NCBI RefSeq assembly: GCF_014873485.1
Contig: NZ_JADBDT010000001.1
Coordinates: 434,001-498,000 of the forward strand
Length of the DNA stretch: 64,000 nt
From: Sphingopyxis sp. OAS728
GTDB taxonomy: Bacteria > Pseudomonadota > Alphaproteobacteria > Sphingomonadales > Sphingomonadaceae
Direction: 5' to 3'
The notes under the pieces are model-generated. The model was given only the letters and a program-made list of their open reading frames with translations, ran no database searches and was not told the DNA's origin. Of this stretch, positions 26,258 to 35,060 are shown one piece after another (position 1 is the first letter of the stretch; every line of letters begins with the position of its first letter). Position numbers and translations under genes: made by a program.

Positions 26258-27256
26258 TCACTTCGGAATTTCCCGGACAGCAATCCCGGACACTTTTCGC
26301 CCGCTCGCGTCGCGTGTGAGCTGCAGAACGACGTCGACGGTCATGCGCACGTAAGCGAGAATATCCTCGCGCTGGAGCGTAGAGCCGCCTTCGAGAACAA
26401 GGAGCGCGAGCTGCTCGAACGCGCGCTCGACGCTGTCGGCGTGGATTGTCGTCATCGAGCCCGGATGCCCGGTATTGACGGCCCGCAAAAACGCAAATGC
26501 TTCGGGCCCGCGAAGTTCGCCGAGAATGATCCGGTCGGGCCGCATTCGCAGAGATGCCGAGACGAGATCGTTAGCCGTCACATGCGCCTCGCCAAGAGCG
26601 CTTCGCGCCGCGATCAACCCGATTGCATTGTCATGTTTCAACCGAATCTCCGGCGTATCCTCGATGAAGATCAGCCGTTCGTCGGGCGGAATCTCGCGAA
26701 TTAACGCATTGAGGAAAGTCGTCTTGCCCGACGACGTGCCTCCCGAGATCAGAATGTTGAGACGGCCGCGCACGGCCTCACGGAGCGCGTTTCCCATATC
26801 GCCGGCCTCGGCCAGATCGCGGACACGATCGATCACCGTCGATTGTGCATTCCCAGCAGTCCGAACCTCTCGAAACGCATCGGACGACACATAATCGTCG
26901 AGCGTCAAATCGGCCGAGACATGCTTGCGGATGGCGATCGCCATCTCGCCGCGCGTCGCAGGCGGCTGCGCGATCTGGATACGCGAGCCGTCAGGCAAGC
27001 TCGCCGAGAGCAGAGGATGCTCGCGGCTTATTCCCTGGTGATTGAGTGCCGCCACCTGCCTTGCGAGCCGGGCAAGCAGCGGGGCATCGAGCGCCGGTAC
27101 GTCGTGCCGCTCGATCTTGCCACCAAGCGTCTCGAGCCAAAGTTCGCCGGGCCTGTTGATATAGATGTCGGTGACGTCAGCGCGCTCCAGCGCGAAGGCA
27201 AGCGGCGCGAGGTAGCTTGAGAGATAGACTCGATCGGCGACAGCAGCGGCAGTCAT
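26258..27256 (-). CDS. virB11: Type IV secretion ATPase VirB11
   Basis: A 332-residue hexameric ATPase at the inner membrane. Walker A is GGTSSGKTTFLNAL, the Asp box IFIEDTPEI, Walker B RIILGELRG and the His box GHPGSMTTIHA. The N-terminal domain contains the typical VTDIYINRPGELWLE. It overlaps virB10 by four bases (ATGA). It powers substrate transfer and pilus assembly in VirB and Ptl (PtlH) systems. Confidence 0.95.
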   Translation of the reverse strand: MTAAAVADRVYLSSYLAPLAFALERADVTDIYINRPGELWLETLGGKIERHDVPALDAPLLARLARQVAALNHQGISREHPLLSASLPDGSRIQIAQPPATRGEMAIAIRKHVSADLTLDDYVSSDAFREVRTAGNAQSTVIDRVRDLAEAGDMGNALREAVRGRLNILISGGTSSGKTTFLNALIREIPPDERLIFIEDTPEIRLKHDNAIGLIAARSALGEAHVTANDLVSASLRMRPDRIILGELRGPEAFAFLRAVNTGHPGSMTTIHADSVERAFEQLALLVLEGGSTLQREDILAYVRMTVDVVLQLTRDASGRKVSGIAVREIPK

Positions 27257-28350
27257 CGCGGCGCCTCGACCCCCGTGAAGTCGAGGTCGCGCGCAACGAA
27301 CACGCTGACGCTCGTTCCCTGCCGGACGCTCAGCGTTGGCGGAATCTGGGTGGCCGGCGCCGTCGCGGCGGTGCCCGGGAACGCCCCCGGCAGCGCGACG
27401 ACGACCGAATCCCCGACCGACCGCGCGGCAAGGTTGCCGCCGATCAGCATCGCCGTCTGCAGGATCGATCCGGCGAAGCGCTCGAAGAAATGGCTATTGA
27501 CCCGGGCTCGGACACCGCCGACCCCCACCGGGTCCGTCGCGGGCGATCCGATTGAAATCGTCACGCCGTCGGGGCGGATCAGCCGCGTCCAAGTGACAAA
27601 AGCACGCTTCTGCCCCGGGCTGGTATCCGAAGCATATTCGCCGATCAGACGGCTGCCGCGCGGGATCAGGACGCGGGTGCCGTCGAAGCCGCGAACATCG
27701 CGCTGTACCAGCGCGCGAGCGAAACCTGCCCCCGTCGAATCGAGTGCAGTCTCGAGAACGGCCGGGATCAATGTGCCCTGCGGGACGGTGGTCGCGCGAT
27801 TGGACATCGCGCCTGCTCGGCTGCGAGCCGCCGTGCTCGTCTGTATCTGCGCGGCACCGCCCTCGGCAGTGGGCGCCGCGCGTTCGCCCGTCGGCGCCGC
27901 CTGCGAGCTGTCGATCACAAGGATCGCGCCGCCGCTGGCACGTGGCGGCGCAGCAGGCGCCGGCGGCGGACCATAGGATTGCGGAGGGAATGGAACCGAC
28001 GGCGACTGTGTCGGCTCCGGGACGGCTTGCGGCCGCGACGGCGGCGTCAGCTGCACCGCGATCGCTGGTGCTACGGGCATCGGGACCGCAGCCGTGCGCG
28101 GCACAGGCGGGATATAAAGCGTCGGCAGCGCCTGTGAAGCACCGACCAGATCGGCACGCGCGGGTCGGACGGCCGGTGCCGACAAGGCGCGGCGGCGGGC
28201 GTCGAGAATCGTAAAGAGCAGGATGCCGGCCAGAACCGCCCCGATGATAATCGCGGTGCTTGAGAGTCCGGCGCGCGGACGCGCAACCCGAGGCATGGCG
28301 CCGCGTTCTGTCGGTTCGCCAGGAGAAGCGTCTGGGGCTGGCGTGCTCAT
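27253..28350 (-). CDS. virB10: Type IV secretion core protein VirB10
   Basis: A 365-residue bitopic protein: a short cytoplasmic start, membrane segment at ~30-48 (AIIIGAVLAGILLFTIL), a proline-rich periplasmic stretch, and the C-terminal TrbI/VirB10 domain (VPQGTLIPAVLETALDS, GTRVLIPRGSRLIGEY, FVTWTRLIRPDGV, RPDGVTISIGSPATDP). It spans both membranes in the core complex with VirB9. It overlaps its neighbours by four bases on both sides. Confidence 0.93.
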   Translation of the reverse strand: MSTPAPDASPGEPTERGAMPRVARPRAGLSSTAIIIGAVLAGILLFTILDARRRALSAPAVRPARADLVGASQALPTLYIPPVPRTAAVPMPVAPAIAVQLTPPSRPQAVPEPTQSPSVPFPPQSYGPPPAPAAPPRASGGAILVIDSSQAAPTGERAAPTAEGGAAQIQTSTAARSRAGAMSNRATTVPQGTLIPAVLETALDSTGAGFARALVQRDVRGFDGTRVLIPRGSRLIGEYASDTSPGQKRAFVTWTRLIRPDGVTISIGSPATDPVGVGGVRARVNSHFFERFAGSILQTAMLIGGNLAARSVGDSVVVALPGAFPGTAATAPATQIPPTLSVRQGTSVSVFVARDLDFTGVEAPR

Positions 28351-29060
28351 GGGTTGCCGCCTTCCTTTGCATCACCCTGCGGCAAATAGCGTTTGGCGCG
28401 CGCTGTCTTGCGGTCGATGCGGAACAGCAGTTGATCCTGGACGCTGTCGATCACGTAAAGATGCCCACGCATATTGCCGTTGGCGAGCCGTTCACGCCCG
28501 AGATCGTCGACGATGAAGACTGCGGGAAGCGCGACGTCCTGCGGCCAGTCGATATAGGTCCTGACGCCGTCGTCGTGCATGCGAACCGGCCACATCGAAC
28601 GCGTGCCGCTGAGACGATATTGACCAACCGCGGCTGTTTCGGTCGCCCCGGCGAACATATTGCCGTCGGGCTCGGCGGGATAACGGAACCGGACCTCATA
28701 GGGCGGCGCGCCGTTCGCCGGCACCAGATCGAACGCATAGAAGCGCGCGCTGGTTATGACGGTCATATTGGTGCTGACGCCGTCCTGCGTCGGCCGCACG
28801 AAGAGCAGGTTACCGCTCTGGCTCGCGACTGCCTGCCATGCGCTGCTGTCGCCGAGCGCGACATTCTCGATCCGCTCGTCGGGGGCGAGCGCGATCAGGA
28901 CCTGGTATCCGGGCGCGCCTTCTATCTGGACCACCTGGTCGCGCCGGTAATCGATCATCTGCATCCGGGCGTCGCCGTAGCCCGGTTGCGGACGGATTTG
29001 CGCGCTCGCATTCGCGCCGAAGAGCGCTATCGAAACAGCAAGGGCGAACCGCGGCGTCAT
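28347..29060 (-). CDS. virB9: Type IV secretion core protein VirB9
   Basis: A 237-residue periplasmic/outer-membrane protein with a signal peptide (ALAVSIALFGANASA). Motifs are DYRRDQVVQIEGAPGYQVLIAL, NLLFVRPTQDGVSTNMTVI, and in the C-terminal domain WPVRMHDDGVRTYIDWPQDV. It normally pairs with the lipoprotein VirB7, for which no gene is seen. Four-base overlaps on both sides. Confidence 0.92.
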   Translation of the reverse strand: MTPRFALAVSIALFGANASAQIRPQPGYGDARMQMIDYRRDQVVQIEGAPGYQVLIALAPDERIENVALGDSSAWQAVASQSGNLLFVRPTQDGVSTNMTVITSARFYAFDLVPANGAPPYEVRFRYPAEPDGNMFAGATETAAVGQYRLSGTRSMWPVRMHDDGVRTYIDWPQDVALPAVFIVDDLGRERLANGNMRGHLYVIDSVQDQLLFRIDRKTARAKRYLPQGDAKEGGNP

Positions 29061-29833
29061 GGCCGGCTCGGAACCGCCGGAACGGCGCCCTGTACAGGCA
29101 ATCCTGCCGCGCCCGATGAAGCGTTCGCCGATGCCGCCGCCGCACCGGGCTCAACCACGGTCAACGCCTCTGCGCTCTTGCGGTAGGAGCTCACTTTAAA
29201 TCCGAGCGGATTGATCATCCGGTCAGCAACGCTCATCGGCTCACCGCTATAGCCGTAGCGGACGATCGCAACCCAAGGCTGCGCGGGATGCGCCTGACCG
29301 CCAGCATCGCGCCGTTGCGTATCGAAACGCACCATCGCCGTATCGTCGTTCATAGGCGTTACGCTCTTCACCTGCACGTCGACGAGCGAAGAGCGCGGCA
29401 GGCGCATGAGCGGGCTGTCGGGGTTCGAGACCTGGACCTCGGCAATATAGCTCTCGCGCGCCGCGCCAGCCGACCAGAGGCCGACCTTGCGATATTCGCC
29501 CTGCACCGTATCGATATCGAAGCCTTCACGGGCGATCACATATTGGACGAGAAAGGATTGGGTGAGCGCGCGATCGCGCGAGATCGTCTCGGCTTCGAGC
29601 GGTTTCAGTTGCTGCACGAACCCCGTCTGGCGGTCGACCAGCAGCGTATAGGGCTCAACCGTCTTCAGCGGCGTCAGGAAAAGGAGCGCCAGCGCCTCGC
29701 AGATCGCGATCGCCGAGGCGCCGCCAGCAACCCACCAAGCCGTGCGGCGCGATGCGCGGAGCGCATCGCCGCGATCCTTCGCCCAGCTATCGGCTTCGGC
29801 ATAATAAGCGTCGAGCGCTTCGGACTTCTTCAT
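29057..29833 (-). CDS. virB8: Type IV secretion inner-membrane protein VirB8
   Basis: A 258-residue protein: cytoplasmic N-terminus, one membrane segment at ~32-54, then the periplasmic VirB8 domain (VEPYTLLVDRQTGFVQQL, LTQSFLVQYVIAREGFD, WVAIVRYGYSGEPMSVADR, INPLGFKVSSYRK). The last ~35 residues are Ala/Pro/Ser-rich. It links the inner-membrane complex to VirB9/VirB10. Confidence 0.92.
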   Translation of the reverse strand: MKKSEALDAYYAEADSWAKDRGDALRASRRTAWWVAGGASAIAICEALALLFLTPLKTVEPYTLLVDRQTGFVQQLKPLEAETISRDRALTQSFLVQYVIAREGFDIDTVQGEYRKVGLWSAGAARESYIAEVQVSNPDSPLMRLPRSSLVDVQVKSVTPMNDDTAMVRFDTQRRDAGGQAHPAQPWVAIVRYGYSGEPMSVADRMINPLGFKVSSYRKSAEALTVVEPGAAAASANASSGAAGLPVQGAVPAVPSRP

Positions 29834-31047
29834 AGTCGCTTGTCCCTGGCAATCGCGCGTGAGGAGATACGGTTACGGGTCCGGCGGCTCGATCGATCCC
29901 TTTCGGGGAGCCGGTCCAATCGATCGCCTCGCTCCTGTCCGGCAAGGCTGCGCGCGATATGGACCGCGCGTGAGCCACCGGCGCCTTCGGCGGCGAGCGT
30001 CTCGCGGCGCTGGTTGATCGCGATGGCATCGGCGACCGCGGCCGCGCGCGAGCGGCTTTCGATCGGGGGATGTGCCGCTGCCGTCGTCTGCGCGGGCGAG
30101 GCGCGCTGCGTAGTTTCTGCGGCCCAGCCGTTCTGCATTGCAGGCAGCCACGCCGGAATGCGGAGGCTCATCGCCACGCGCGCCGTCACCCATATGACCG
30201 CAGCCAGAGCGATCGCGAAGATGATGGCGGCAGCGAAGAGCTGCGCCGGTGCACCGACGATGTCGAGATCACCCGCGCGCCTTGCCAGCAAACTCGCCAG
30301 CCACGGCTCGATAAAGGCGAGCTCGATACCGAGCGTGATGGCGATCGCGAGACTGCCAAGCGCTGTCCCGATCAGCGCCTTCAGCCAGCCCTCGAACAGC
30401 CCGCGCGTTCCATCGAACAGCAGGAAGGCGGCAAACAAGGGCGCAAGCGACAACAGCAGCGCCGCCGCGATCCGCACCACGGCGAAAGATGCCACGGTCG
30501 AAACGAGGAAGATGACGCGCGCGAAGCCGAGCGCGAAGCTGTCGAAACCAAGAAATGGCGGTGGCGGCACCGAGGGCATGAGCGGACGCCCGTCGGGACC
30601 GAGCGCGACCGGGCCGACGCCTTCGATCGCAAGGACTTTGAGCGCCTGGTCGACGCCGTCGATCCGCCCGACCAGCCCGCCTCCGTTTCCCGGAAGGTTC
30701 GCGGCGCCGCCGATCGTCGCGGCGAGTTCGGCGGGCGCACGGAGGATGATGTCGTAGACCAATATCTGGTAGGCGGGCCAGCTCGTCGCGAGCACGAGAA
30801 CGAGGCCAATCTTGACGAAGGTGAGCACACCTTCGCGAATTGTCGGCGTATGCCCAAGCAGCATCCGGTAACCGAGAAACGCGATCAGCAAGGTGACCAT
30901 CCCGGTCAGAAGGATCGACGCCGTCGATCCGGGTGCGGCGAGCGCGCGATAGCCCTCGGACCCGATCAGCTGCGCCTGGCAGTCGAGAAAATAGAGTAAG
31001 CTCGGCGCGAAGCTTTCGGGGCTTGGAATGGCGTCGCAAACAGCCAT
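29830..31047 (-). CDS. virB6: Type IV secretion polytopic protein VirB6
   Basis: A 405-residue inner-membrane protein of the TrbL/VirB6 family with several membrane segments (SILLTGMVTLLIAFLGYRM, FVKIGLVLVLATSWPAYQIL, VSTVASFAVVRIAAALLLS, LFAAAIIFAIALAAVIWVT) and a ~90-residue charged cytoplasmic tail. ATG 31047 overlaps the virB4 stop by one base (TGATG). It guides substrates across the inner membrane; it equals PtlD in Bordetella. VirB5, usually just upstream, is absent. Confidence 0.88.
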   Translation of the reverse strand: MAVCDAIPSPESFAPSLLYFLDCQAQLIGSEGYRALAAPGSTASILLTGMVTLLIAFLGYRMLLGHTPTIREGVLTFVKIGLVLVLATSWPAYQILVYDIILRAPAELAATIGGAANLPGNGGGLVGRIDGVDQALKVLAIEGVGPVALGPDGRPLMPSVPPPPFLGFDSFALGFARVIFLVSTVASFAVVRIAAALLLSLAPLFAAFLLFDGTRGLFEGWLKALIGTALGSLAIAITLGIELAFIEPWLASLLARRAGDLDIVGAPAQLFAAAIIFAIALAAVIWVTARVAMSLRIPAWLPAMQNGWAAETTQRASPAQTTAAAHPPIESRSRAAAVADAIAINQRRETLAAEGAGGSRAVHIARSLAGQERGDRLDRLPERDRSSRRTRNRISSRAIARDKRL

Positions 31048-33416
31048 CAGGCACGCTCCATCAGCGCGTCGTACCAAGCCTCGGGCGCATCGCCATGTTC
31101 GGCGCGGAGTTCGTCGAGGAGGCGCACCGTACGCTCGCGCCCGGACAAGATCGTCAGTAGCTCGCGTTCGCCCGAAAGATTGAGGCGCACGACGACGCTT
31201 TCGTTGCCATGCTTGATCAGGAAGCAATGCGCGCTGTCGGGAAGCGAGCGCACCAGTTCATATTCGTGCGGCGTGAGTCCGAAGCCATTCACATAATCTT
31301 CGGCGCGCGCCTTGGGGTTCGCCATGAAGATCTGCGTCGCGGCCTGCTCGATGATCGCGCTCGCGATCCGGCTTTCGAGCGCATCCTGTGCGCTCTGCGT
31401 CGCAAAGCCAACGATGCCGTTCCTTTTGCGGATCGTCTTCTCCCAATCCTTGATCCGGCGAACAAAGACGTCGTCGTCGAGCGCCTTCCAGCCTTCGTCG
31501 ACGACGATGATCGCCGGGCTGCCGTCGAGCCGCTCCTCAACCCGGTGGAAGAGATACATCATCGCCGGCGTGCGCACCGCGGAATCGTCGAGGATCTGCG
31601 TCATGTCGAACCCGACCGAGCGAACGGCGAGGTCGGTGGCATCCTCTTCATTGTCGAACAGCCAGGCACGCTCGCCGTCGCCCCACCATGGACGCAAGCG
31701 CGACCAGAGATCGTCGGCATGCGGTCGGTGGCCACCGCGGAAGAGTTCGACGATATGGCGGAGGCGCCGGTGATGCGGCGGCTGCGCATAATTGGCGTCG
31801 ACCGCGTCCTTGATCTGCGCAAGCTCCTCGACGTCCGCCGTGCCCGCAAGCAGCGCGATCCAGTCGATCAGGAACTGCCGGTTGGCGGCATTGTCCTCGA
31901 GCCGGAGCGGGTTGAGCCCCGATGGCGTGCCCGGCCGCAGCACATCGTAGCGCCCGCCGATCGCACGAACGAACAGCTCGGCGCCGCGGTCCTTGTCGAA
32001 GAAGACGATCCGCGGATCATATTTGCGCGCCTGCCCGAGCAGGAAATTGAGCGCGACCGTCTTGCCCGACCCCGACGGTCCGATGATCGTGAAGTTGCCG
32101 AGATCGCCTTGATGGAAATTGAAGAAATAGGGTCCCGCCGCGGTGGTCTCGAGCAAGGTGACCGCATCGCCCCAATGATTGCCGTGCGGCTGGCCGAGCG
32201 CGAAATTGTGGCCGCTCGCGAGGCCTGCGAAATTGCCCGTCGAAACGAGGCCGCGCCGCGCAATATATTTGAAGTTGCCGGGAAACTGTGCCCAGAAAGC
32301 GGGTTCGAGCGCGATTTCCTCACGCACCGCGATGATGCCGAGATCGGCCAGCGCTGCCTGCGCCTCGGCGACGCCGGCGTCGACCTCATCGGGCGAACTC
32401 CCACGGATCGCAATCGTCATATGATGTTCGCCGAACCCCGAGCGGCCCGCCGCCACCTCATCCTTGGCGTTTGACAGTTCGGAGCGCAGGCTCAGCGCCT
32501 CGTCCTCAGCTGAGCGCATCCGCCGCAGCGTCAAGTTCATGCGGCCGAGTGCGGCCTGACGCTCGATGAAGCCGAAGGACTGCGAAACGGTGAGCTCGAA
32601 CGGCAGACGCAGCAACTCGTCGAACATGCCGGGGCTCGTCTGGCCCGGATAGTCCTTGATCGAGACGATGCCGAGATAGCTGCGCTCCGCATGTCCGGCA
32701 GGCGCAAGCTCGATCGCCTCCTGCCCGAAGCTGACGCGGCGGTCGGGGAGATAGGCGCCGATATCCTGCGTAGGCAGCAAGATCGGGCGGTTTTCGCCGT
32801 TGTAGAGGGTGGAGAGGAATTCGAGTGGCTCGGAACACGGTCCAGCTTCGCCCTCGTAAACCGAAAGCAGCCTCGGCTCATAGCTGCCAAGCGCCGCCAT
32901 CAGGGTTTCGCGCGCGGCGTCGAGCTGGCGTAAATCCTGTGCCGCGGTCTCGACGGGCGAGCTGGTGCGGCTCAATTTTTCGCGCAAGCTATCGAGCAGG
33001 CCGACGCGCCCTTGAAGAGGACGCCGGATCAGCGTCAGGTAGAGATCGTTGACGAAGAGCTGGCGCCGGTCGAGCCGACCTTGCCAGGCGGCATCGAGTT
33101 TCGCCGAGAACGGATCGTCGAATTTGGCATCGAGCCCGACGTCGACGCGGCGGCGAACGATATGATGATAGAGGGCGAAGCGCGACGAGCCGATTGACTG
33201 CAGCATCGCGTCGCGAAGCCGCTTGCGATAGTTGATCTCGTCGGTGTCGGCTGTCTCGAACAGCAGCCCGCGCAGCGCGATGATCTGCATCAGCAAGCCG
33301 TCGCGCGTCGCGATCGTGTGCGCGTCGACATGGTGGCTGTAGGGCAGATGCCGACCGGCCGGCGCTTCCTTGGCCACGACTTTCGCAGAGGAAGCTAGGG
33401 CCGGTAGGAGTTGCAT
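31047..33416 (-). CDS. virB4: Type IV secretion ATPase VirB4
   Basis: A 789-residue ATPase. The CagE/TrbE N-terminal domain is followed by Walker A (GPSGSGKTVALNFLL) and Walker B (PAIIVVDEGWKAL) in the C-terminal RecA-like half, with GIVGFATQSAQDAL at the end of the catalytic core. I chose ATG 33416 (MQLLPALASSAKVV) because the family starts close to the HVDAHTIATRDG segment; in-frame sequence upstream belongs to virB3, which it overlaps by 22 bases. Confidence 0.93.
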   Translation of the reverse strand: MQLLPALASSAKVVAKEAPAGRHLPYSHHVDAHTIATRDGLLMQIIALRGLLFETADTDEINYRKRLRDAMLQSIGSSRFALYHHIVRRRVDVGLDAKFDDPFSAKLDAAWQGRLDRRQLFVNDLYLTLIRRPLQGRVGLLDSLREKLSRTSSPVETAAQDLRQLDAARETLMAALGSYEPRLLSVYEGEAGPCSEPLEFLSTLYNGENRPILLPTQDIGAYLPDRRVSFGQEAIELAPAGHAERSYLGIVSIKDYPGQTSPGMFDELLRLPFELTVSQSFGFIERQAALGRMNLTLRRMRSAEDEALSLRSELSNAKDEVAAGRSGFGEHHMTIAIRGSSPDEVDAGVAEAQAALADLGIIAVREEIALEPAFWAQFPGNFKYIARRGLVSTGNFAGLASGHNFALGQPHGNHWGDAVTLLETTAAGPYFFNFHQGDLGNFTIIGPSGSGKTVALNFLLGQARKYDPRIVFFDKDRGAELFVRAIGGRYDVLRPGTPSGLNPLRLEDNAANRQFLIDWIALLAGTADVEELAQIKDAVDANYAQPPHHRRLRHIVELFRGGHRPHADDLWSRLRPWWGDGERAWLFDNEEDATDLAVRSVGFDMTQILDDSAVRTPAMMYLFHRVEERLDGSPAIIVVDEGWKALDDDVFVRRIKDWEKTIRKRNGIVGFATQSAQDALESRIASAIIEQAATQIFMANPKARAEDYVNGFGLTPHEYELVRSLPDSAHCFLIKHGNESVVVRLNLSGERELLTILSGRERTVRLLDELRAEHGDAPEAWYDALMERA

Positions 33417-33679
33417 TGCCAGATCGAATAATTGCGGATGCGGGGGCAACGCCCGACCTTGGTCAGCCAAAGGTCGAAGAAGCGCGGTTCGCGGAGGCAC
33501 AGCAGCACACCAGCCAGATGAACGACAAGCGCGATGACGAGCGCCCAGATCGACTTGAAGATCAAAAAGAGCTCGGTGGCGATCACCGCATTGGCGACGA
33601 AATAGCTATAAGTGACGCCTGCGAACATCTGCGGCCGCGTCAGCGCGACGAACATCACATCGCGCTCGACCCTGTTCAT
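33395..33679 (-). CDS. virB3: Type IV secretion protein VirB3
   Basis: A 94-residue inner-membrane protein: FVALTRPQMFAGVTYSYFVA, then two hydrophobic helices and LREPRFFDLWLTKVGRCP, the usual VirB3 ending. It overlaps virB4 by 22 bases and follows virB2 after three bases. Confidence 0.92.
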   Translation of the reverse strand: MNRVERDVMFVALTRPQMFAGVTYSYFVANAVIATELFLIFKSIWALVIALVVHLAGVLLCLREPRFFDLWLTKVGRCPRIRNYSIWQCNSYRP

Positions 33680-33682
33680 GTC

Positions 33683-34021
33683 TCAGCGCCCGAGGCTGGC
33701 GGTGGACTGGATACCCGCGACAATGCTCGCGGCACCGAACAGGATGAAGCAGCCGAGGATAACGGTCGCTCCGTAACGCCAGTTTATCCGCCCGGTCAGC
33801 ATCATAAAGCCGACCGTGGCGACCGCAATCACAGCGACGACGGTAGCAACAGTGCCGAGGAGGGTGCCTTGGAGCCATTGAACCGCCGAGACGAACACGC
33901 CTGAGCCTTCAGGGTCGACAAGTTCTTGAGCTTGGGCAGTTGCGGCATGGAACAATCCAGCGAGCGAAGCAGTCCAACCCGCGATTTTAGTTTTTAGCTT
34001 CACTAAACCCCCTTGCGCCAT
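33683..34021 (-). CDS. virB2: Type IV secretion pilin VirB2
   Basis: A 112-residue major pilin precursor. The long signal peptide ends AATAQA at ~32; the mature part has two hydrophobic helices (LLGTVATVVAVIAVATVGFMML and ATVILGCFILFGAASIVAGI) around a short basic loop (TGRINWRYG). It is the first gene of the virB operon. A related pilin gene lies divergently at 34173. Confidence 0.9.
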   Translation of the reverse strand: MAQGGLVKLKTKIAGWTASLAGLFHAATAQAQELVDPEGSGVFVSAVQWLQGTLLGTVATVVAVIAVATVGFMMLTGRINWRYGATVILGCFILFGAASIVAGIQSTASLGR

Positions 34022-34172
34022 TTGGAATCATTGGCGGCGATGCGCGAGGTGGGATAGCCCGCGCGGTATAAAACTGCCAAGCCGAAACTGAGTAATTGTC
34101 ACCAGATTGGAAGCGTGTTCGGGTTCAGCCAACATGTTTTAATCTCGTCGAAAATGTGCAAGTGGATTTCAG

Positions 34173-34547
34173 ATGTATTTGCCGACCTTGTCACTCGCTG
34201 ATCCGCCAGTCGATAGCCCAATCGAGGATGCAATTCACTGGATACAGAGCGTGGCATTGGGTTCAACCGCGACCATGATCGCCGTGATTGCCGTTGCGGC
34301 GATCGGGCTGTTGATGCTGTCAGGGCGGCTCGAATTGCGGCGCGGCATCGTCGTGGTGATCGGGTGCTTCGTCCTGTTTGGGGCGTCAGGCATCGTCGCA
34401 GTGTTAACAGGTTCAGCGAGCTCTGTCCGCGACCGTCCCGTGGTAACTTCTAATTCCCAACGGCCACCTACGGTTATTCCACTTCCGGGATCGTCGACTT
34501 CTAACTACGACCCATATGCGGGGGCCTCTGTTCCAAGTCAGCATTAA
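34173..34547 (+). CDS. Second VirB2-like pilin, divergent, with Pro/Ser-rich tail
   Basis: A 124-residue protein whose residues ~20-80 closely follow VirB2: AIHWIQSVALGSTATMIAVI, GLLMLSGRLELRRG, and VVIGCFVLFGASGIVAVL. It lacks a full signal peptide (MYLPTLSLADPPVD may be what is left of one) and has an extra ~45-residue hydrophilic tail rich in Pro, Ser and Thr. It is transcribed away from the virB operon across a 150-bp gap. It could be a minor pilin, a variant store for the main pilin or a decaying duplicate. Confidence 0.7.
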   Translation: MYLPTLSLADPPVDSPIEDAIHWIQSVALGSTATMIAVIAVAAIGLLMLSGRLELRRGIVVVIGCFVLFGASGIVAVLTGSASSVRDRPVVTSNSQRPPTVIPLPGSSTSNYDPYAGASVPSQH

Positions 34548-34682
34548 GAAACGGAATTTTCGGAACGCTCTGCTCGATAAAACCAAATTAATCACTTCGG
34601 CTAATCCTCGCCGGCAATTCATCGTTTCAAATATCATATTTTCCTTATCCAAGTTTTGATCCTTGTTTATTTCACCCTACAG

Positions 34683-35060
34683 CTACCTTATCACAAGCTC
34701 AGCCGGAATACTTGAGATCATCTCAAGAAACCCGTAATCAAGATACAATTCCGCTTCACTCAAGGGCTTCAAGTAAAATATAATTACCCCGCCACTAGAA
34801 AAGAATCCACCTATACGTTTCAATGAAGAGAAACTTTCGAACGGCGTTCGATCAAAATTGGAAATTCCCAGATCGATTGTACCGATTTCAAATCTGCAAT
34901 AAGTTCGGTCTTTTGGGGTCCTCCCGTTTGGCGCATCTCCTCGAGACCACGATATTTTAGGTACAAGATTGACTGCTTCCCGGATCACCTGAACCGGCAA
35001 AAAGTTGTGCCAGACGGCGCAGGAAACTAGGACAGGTACGTTCAATAGTCGTCTCCCCAT
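34683..35060 (-). CDS. Small protein, candidate immunity protein for RHS locus 3
   Basis: A 125-residue protein overlapping the end of the RHS gene by 19 bases on the same strand. The start [14 protein letters not shown] could be a short lipoprotein signal with lipobox LVSC. The rest has no recognised family ([39 protein letters not shown]). The GC content is well below that of its neighbours. Position and composition parallel the two other candidate immunity genes. Confidence 0.6.
   Translation of the reverse strand: MGRRLLNVPVLVSCAVWHNFLPVQVIREAVNLVPKISWSRGDAPNGRTPKDRTYCRFEIGTIDLGISNFDRTPFESFSSLKRIGGFFSSGGVIIFYLKPLSEAELYLDYGFLEMISSIPAELVIR

Noticed and set aside
26258..34021. VirB operon as the mating channel for the nearby TraA relaxase
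   Set aside because: No coupling protein is present, the relaxase is of the Trb-partnered type, and the gene set matches Ptl better; kept only as an alternative.
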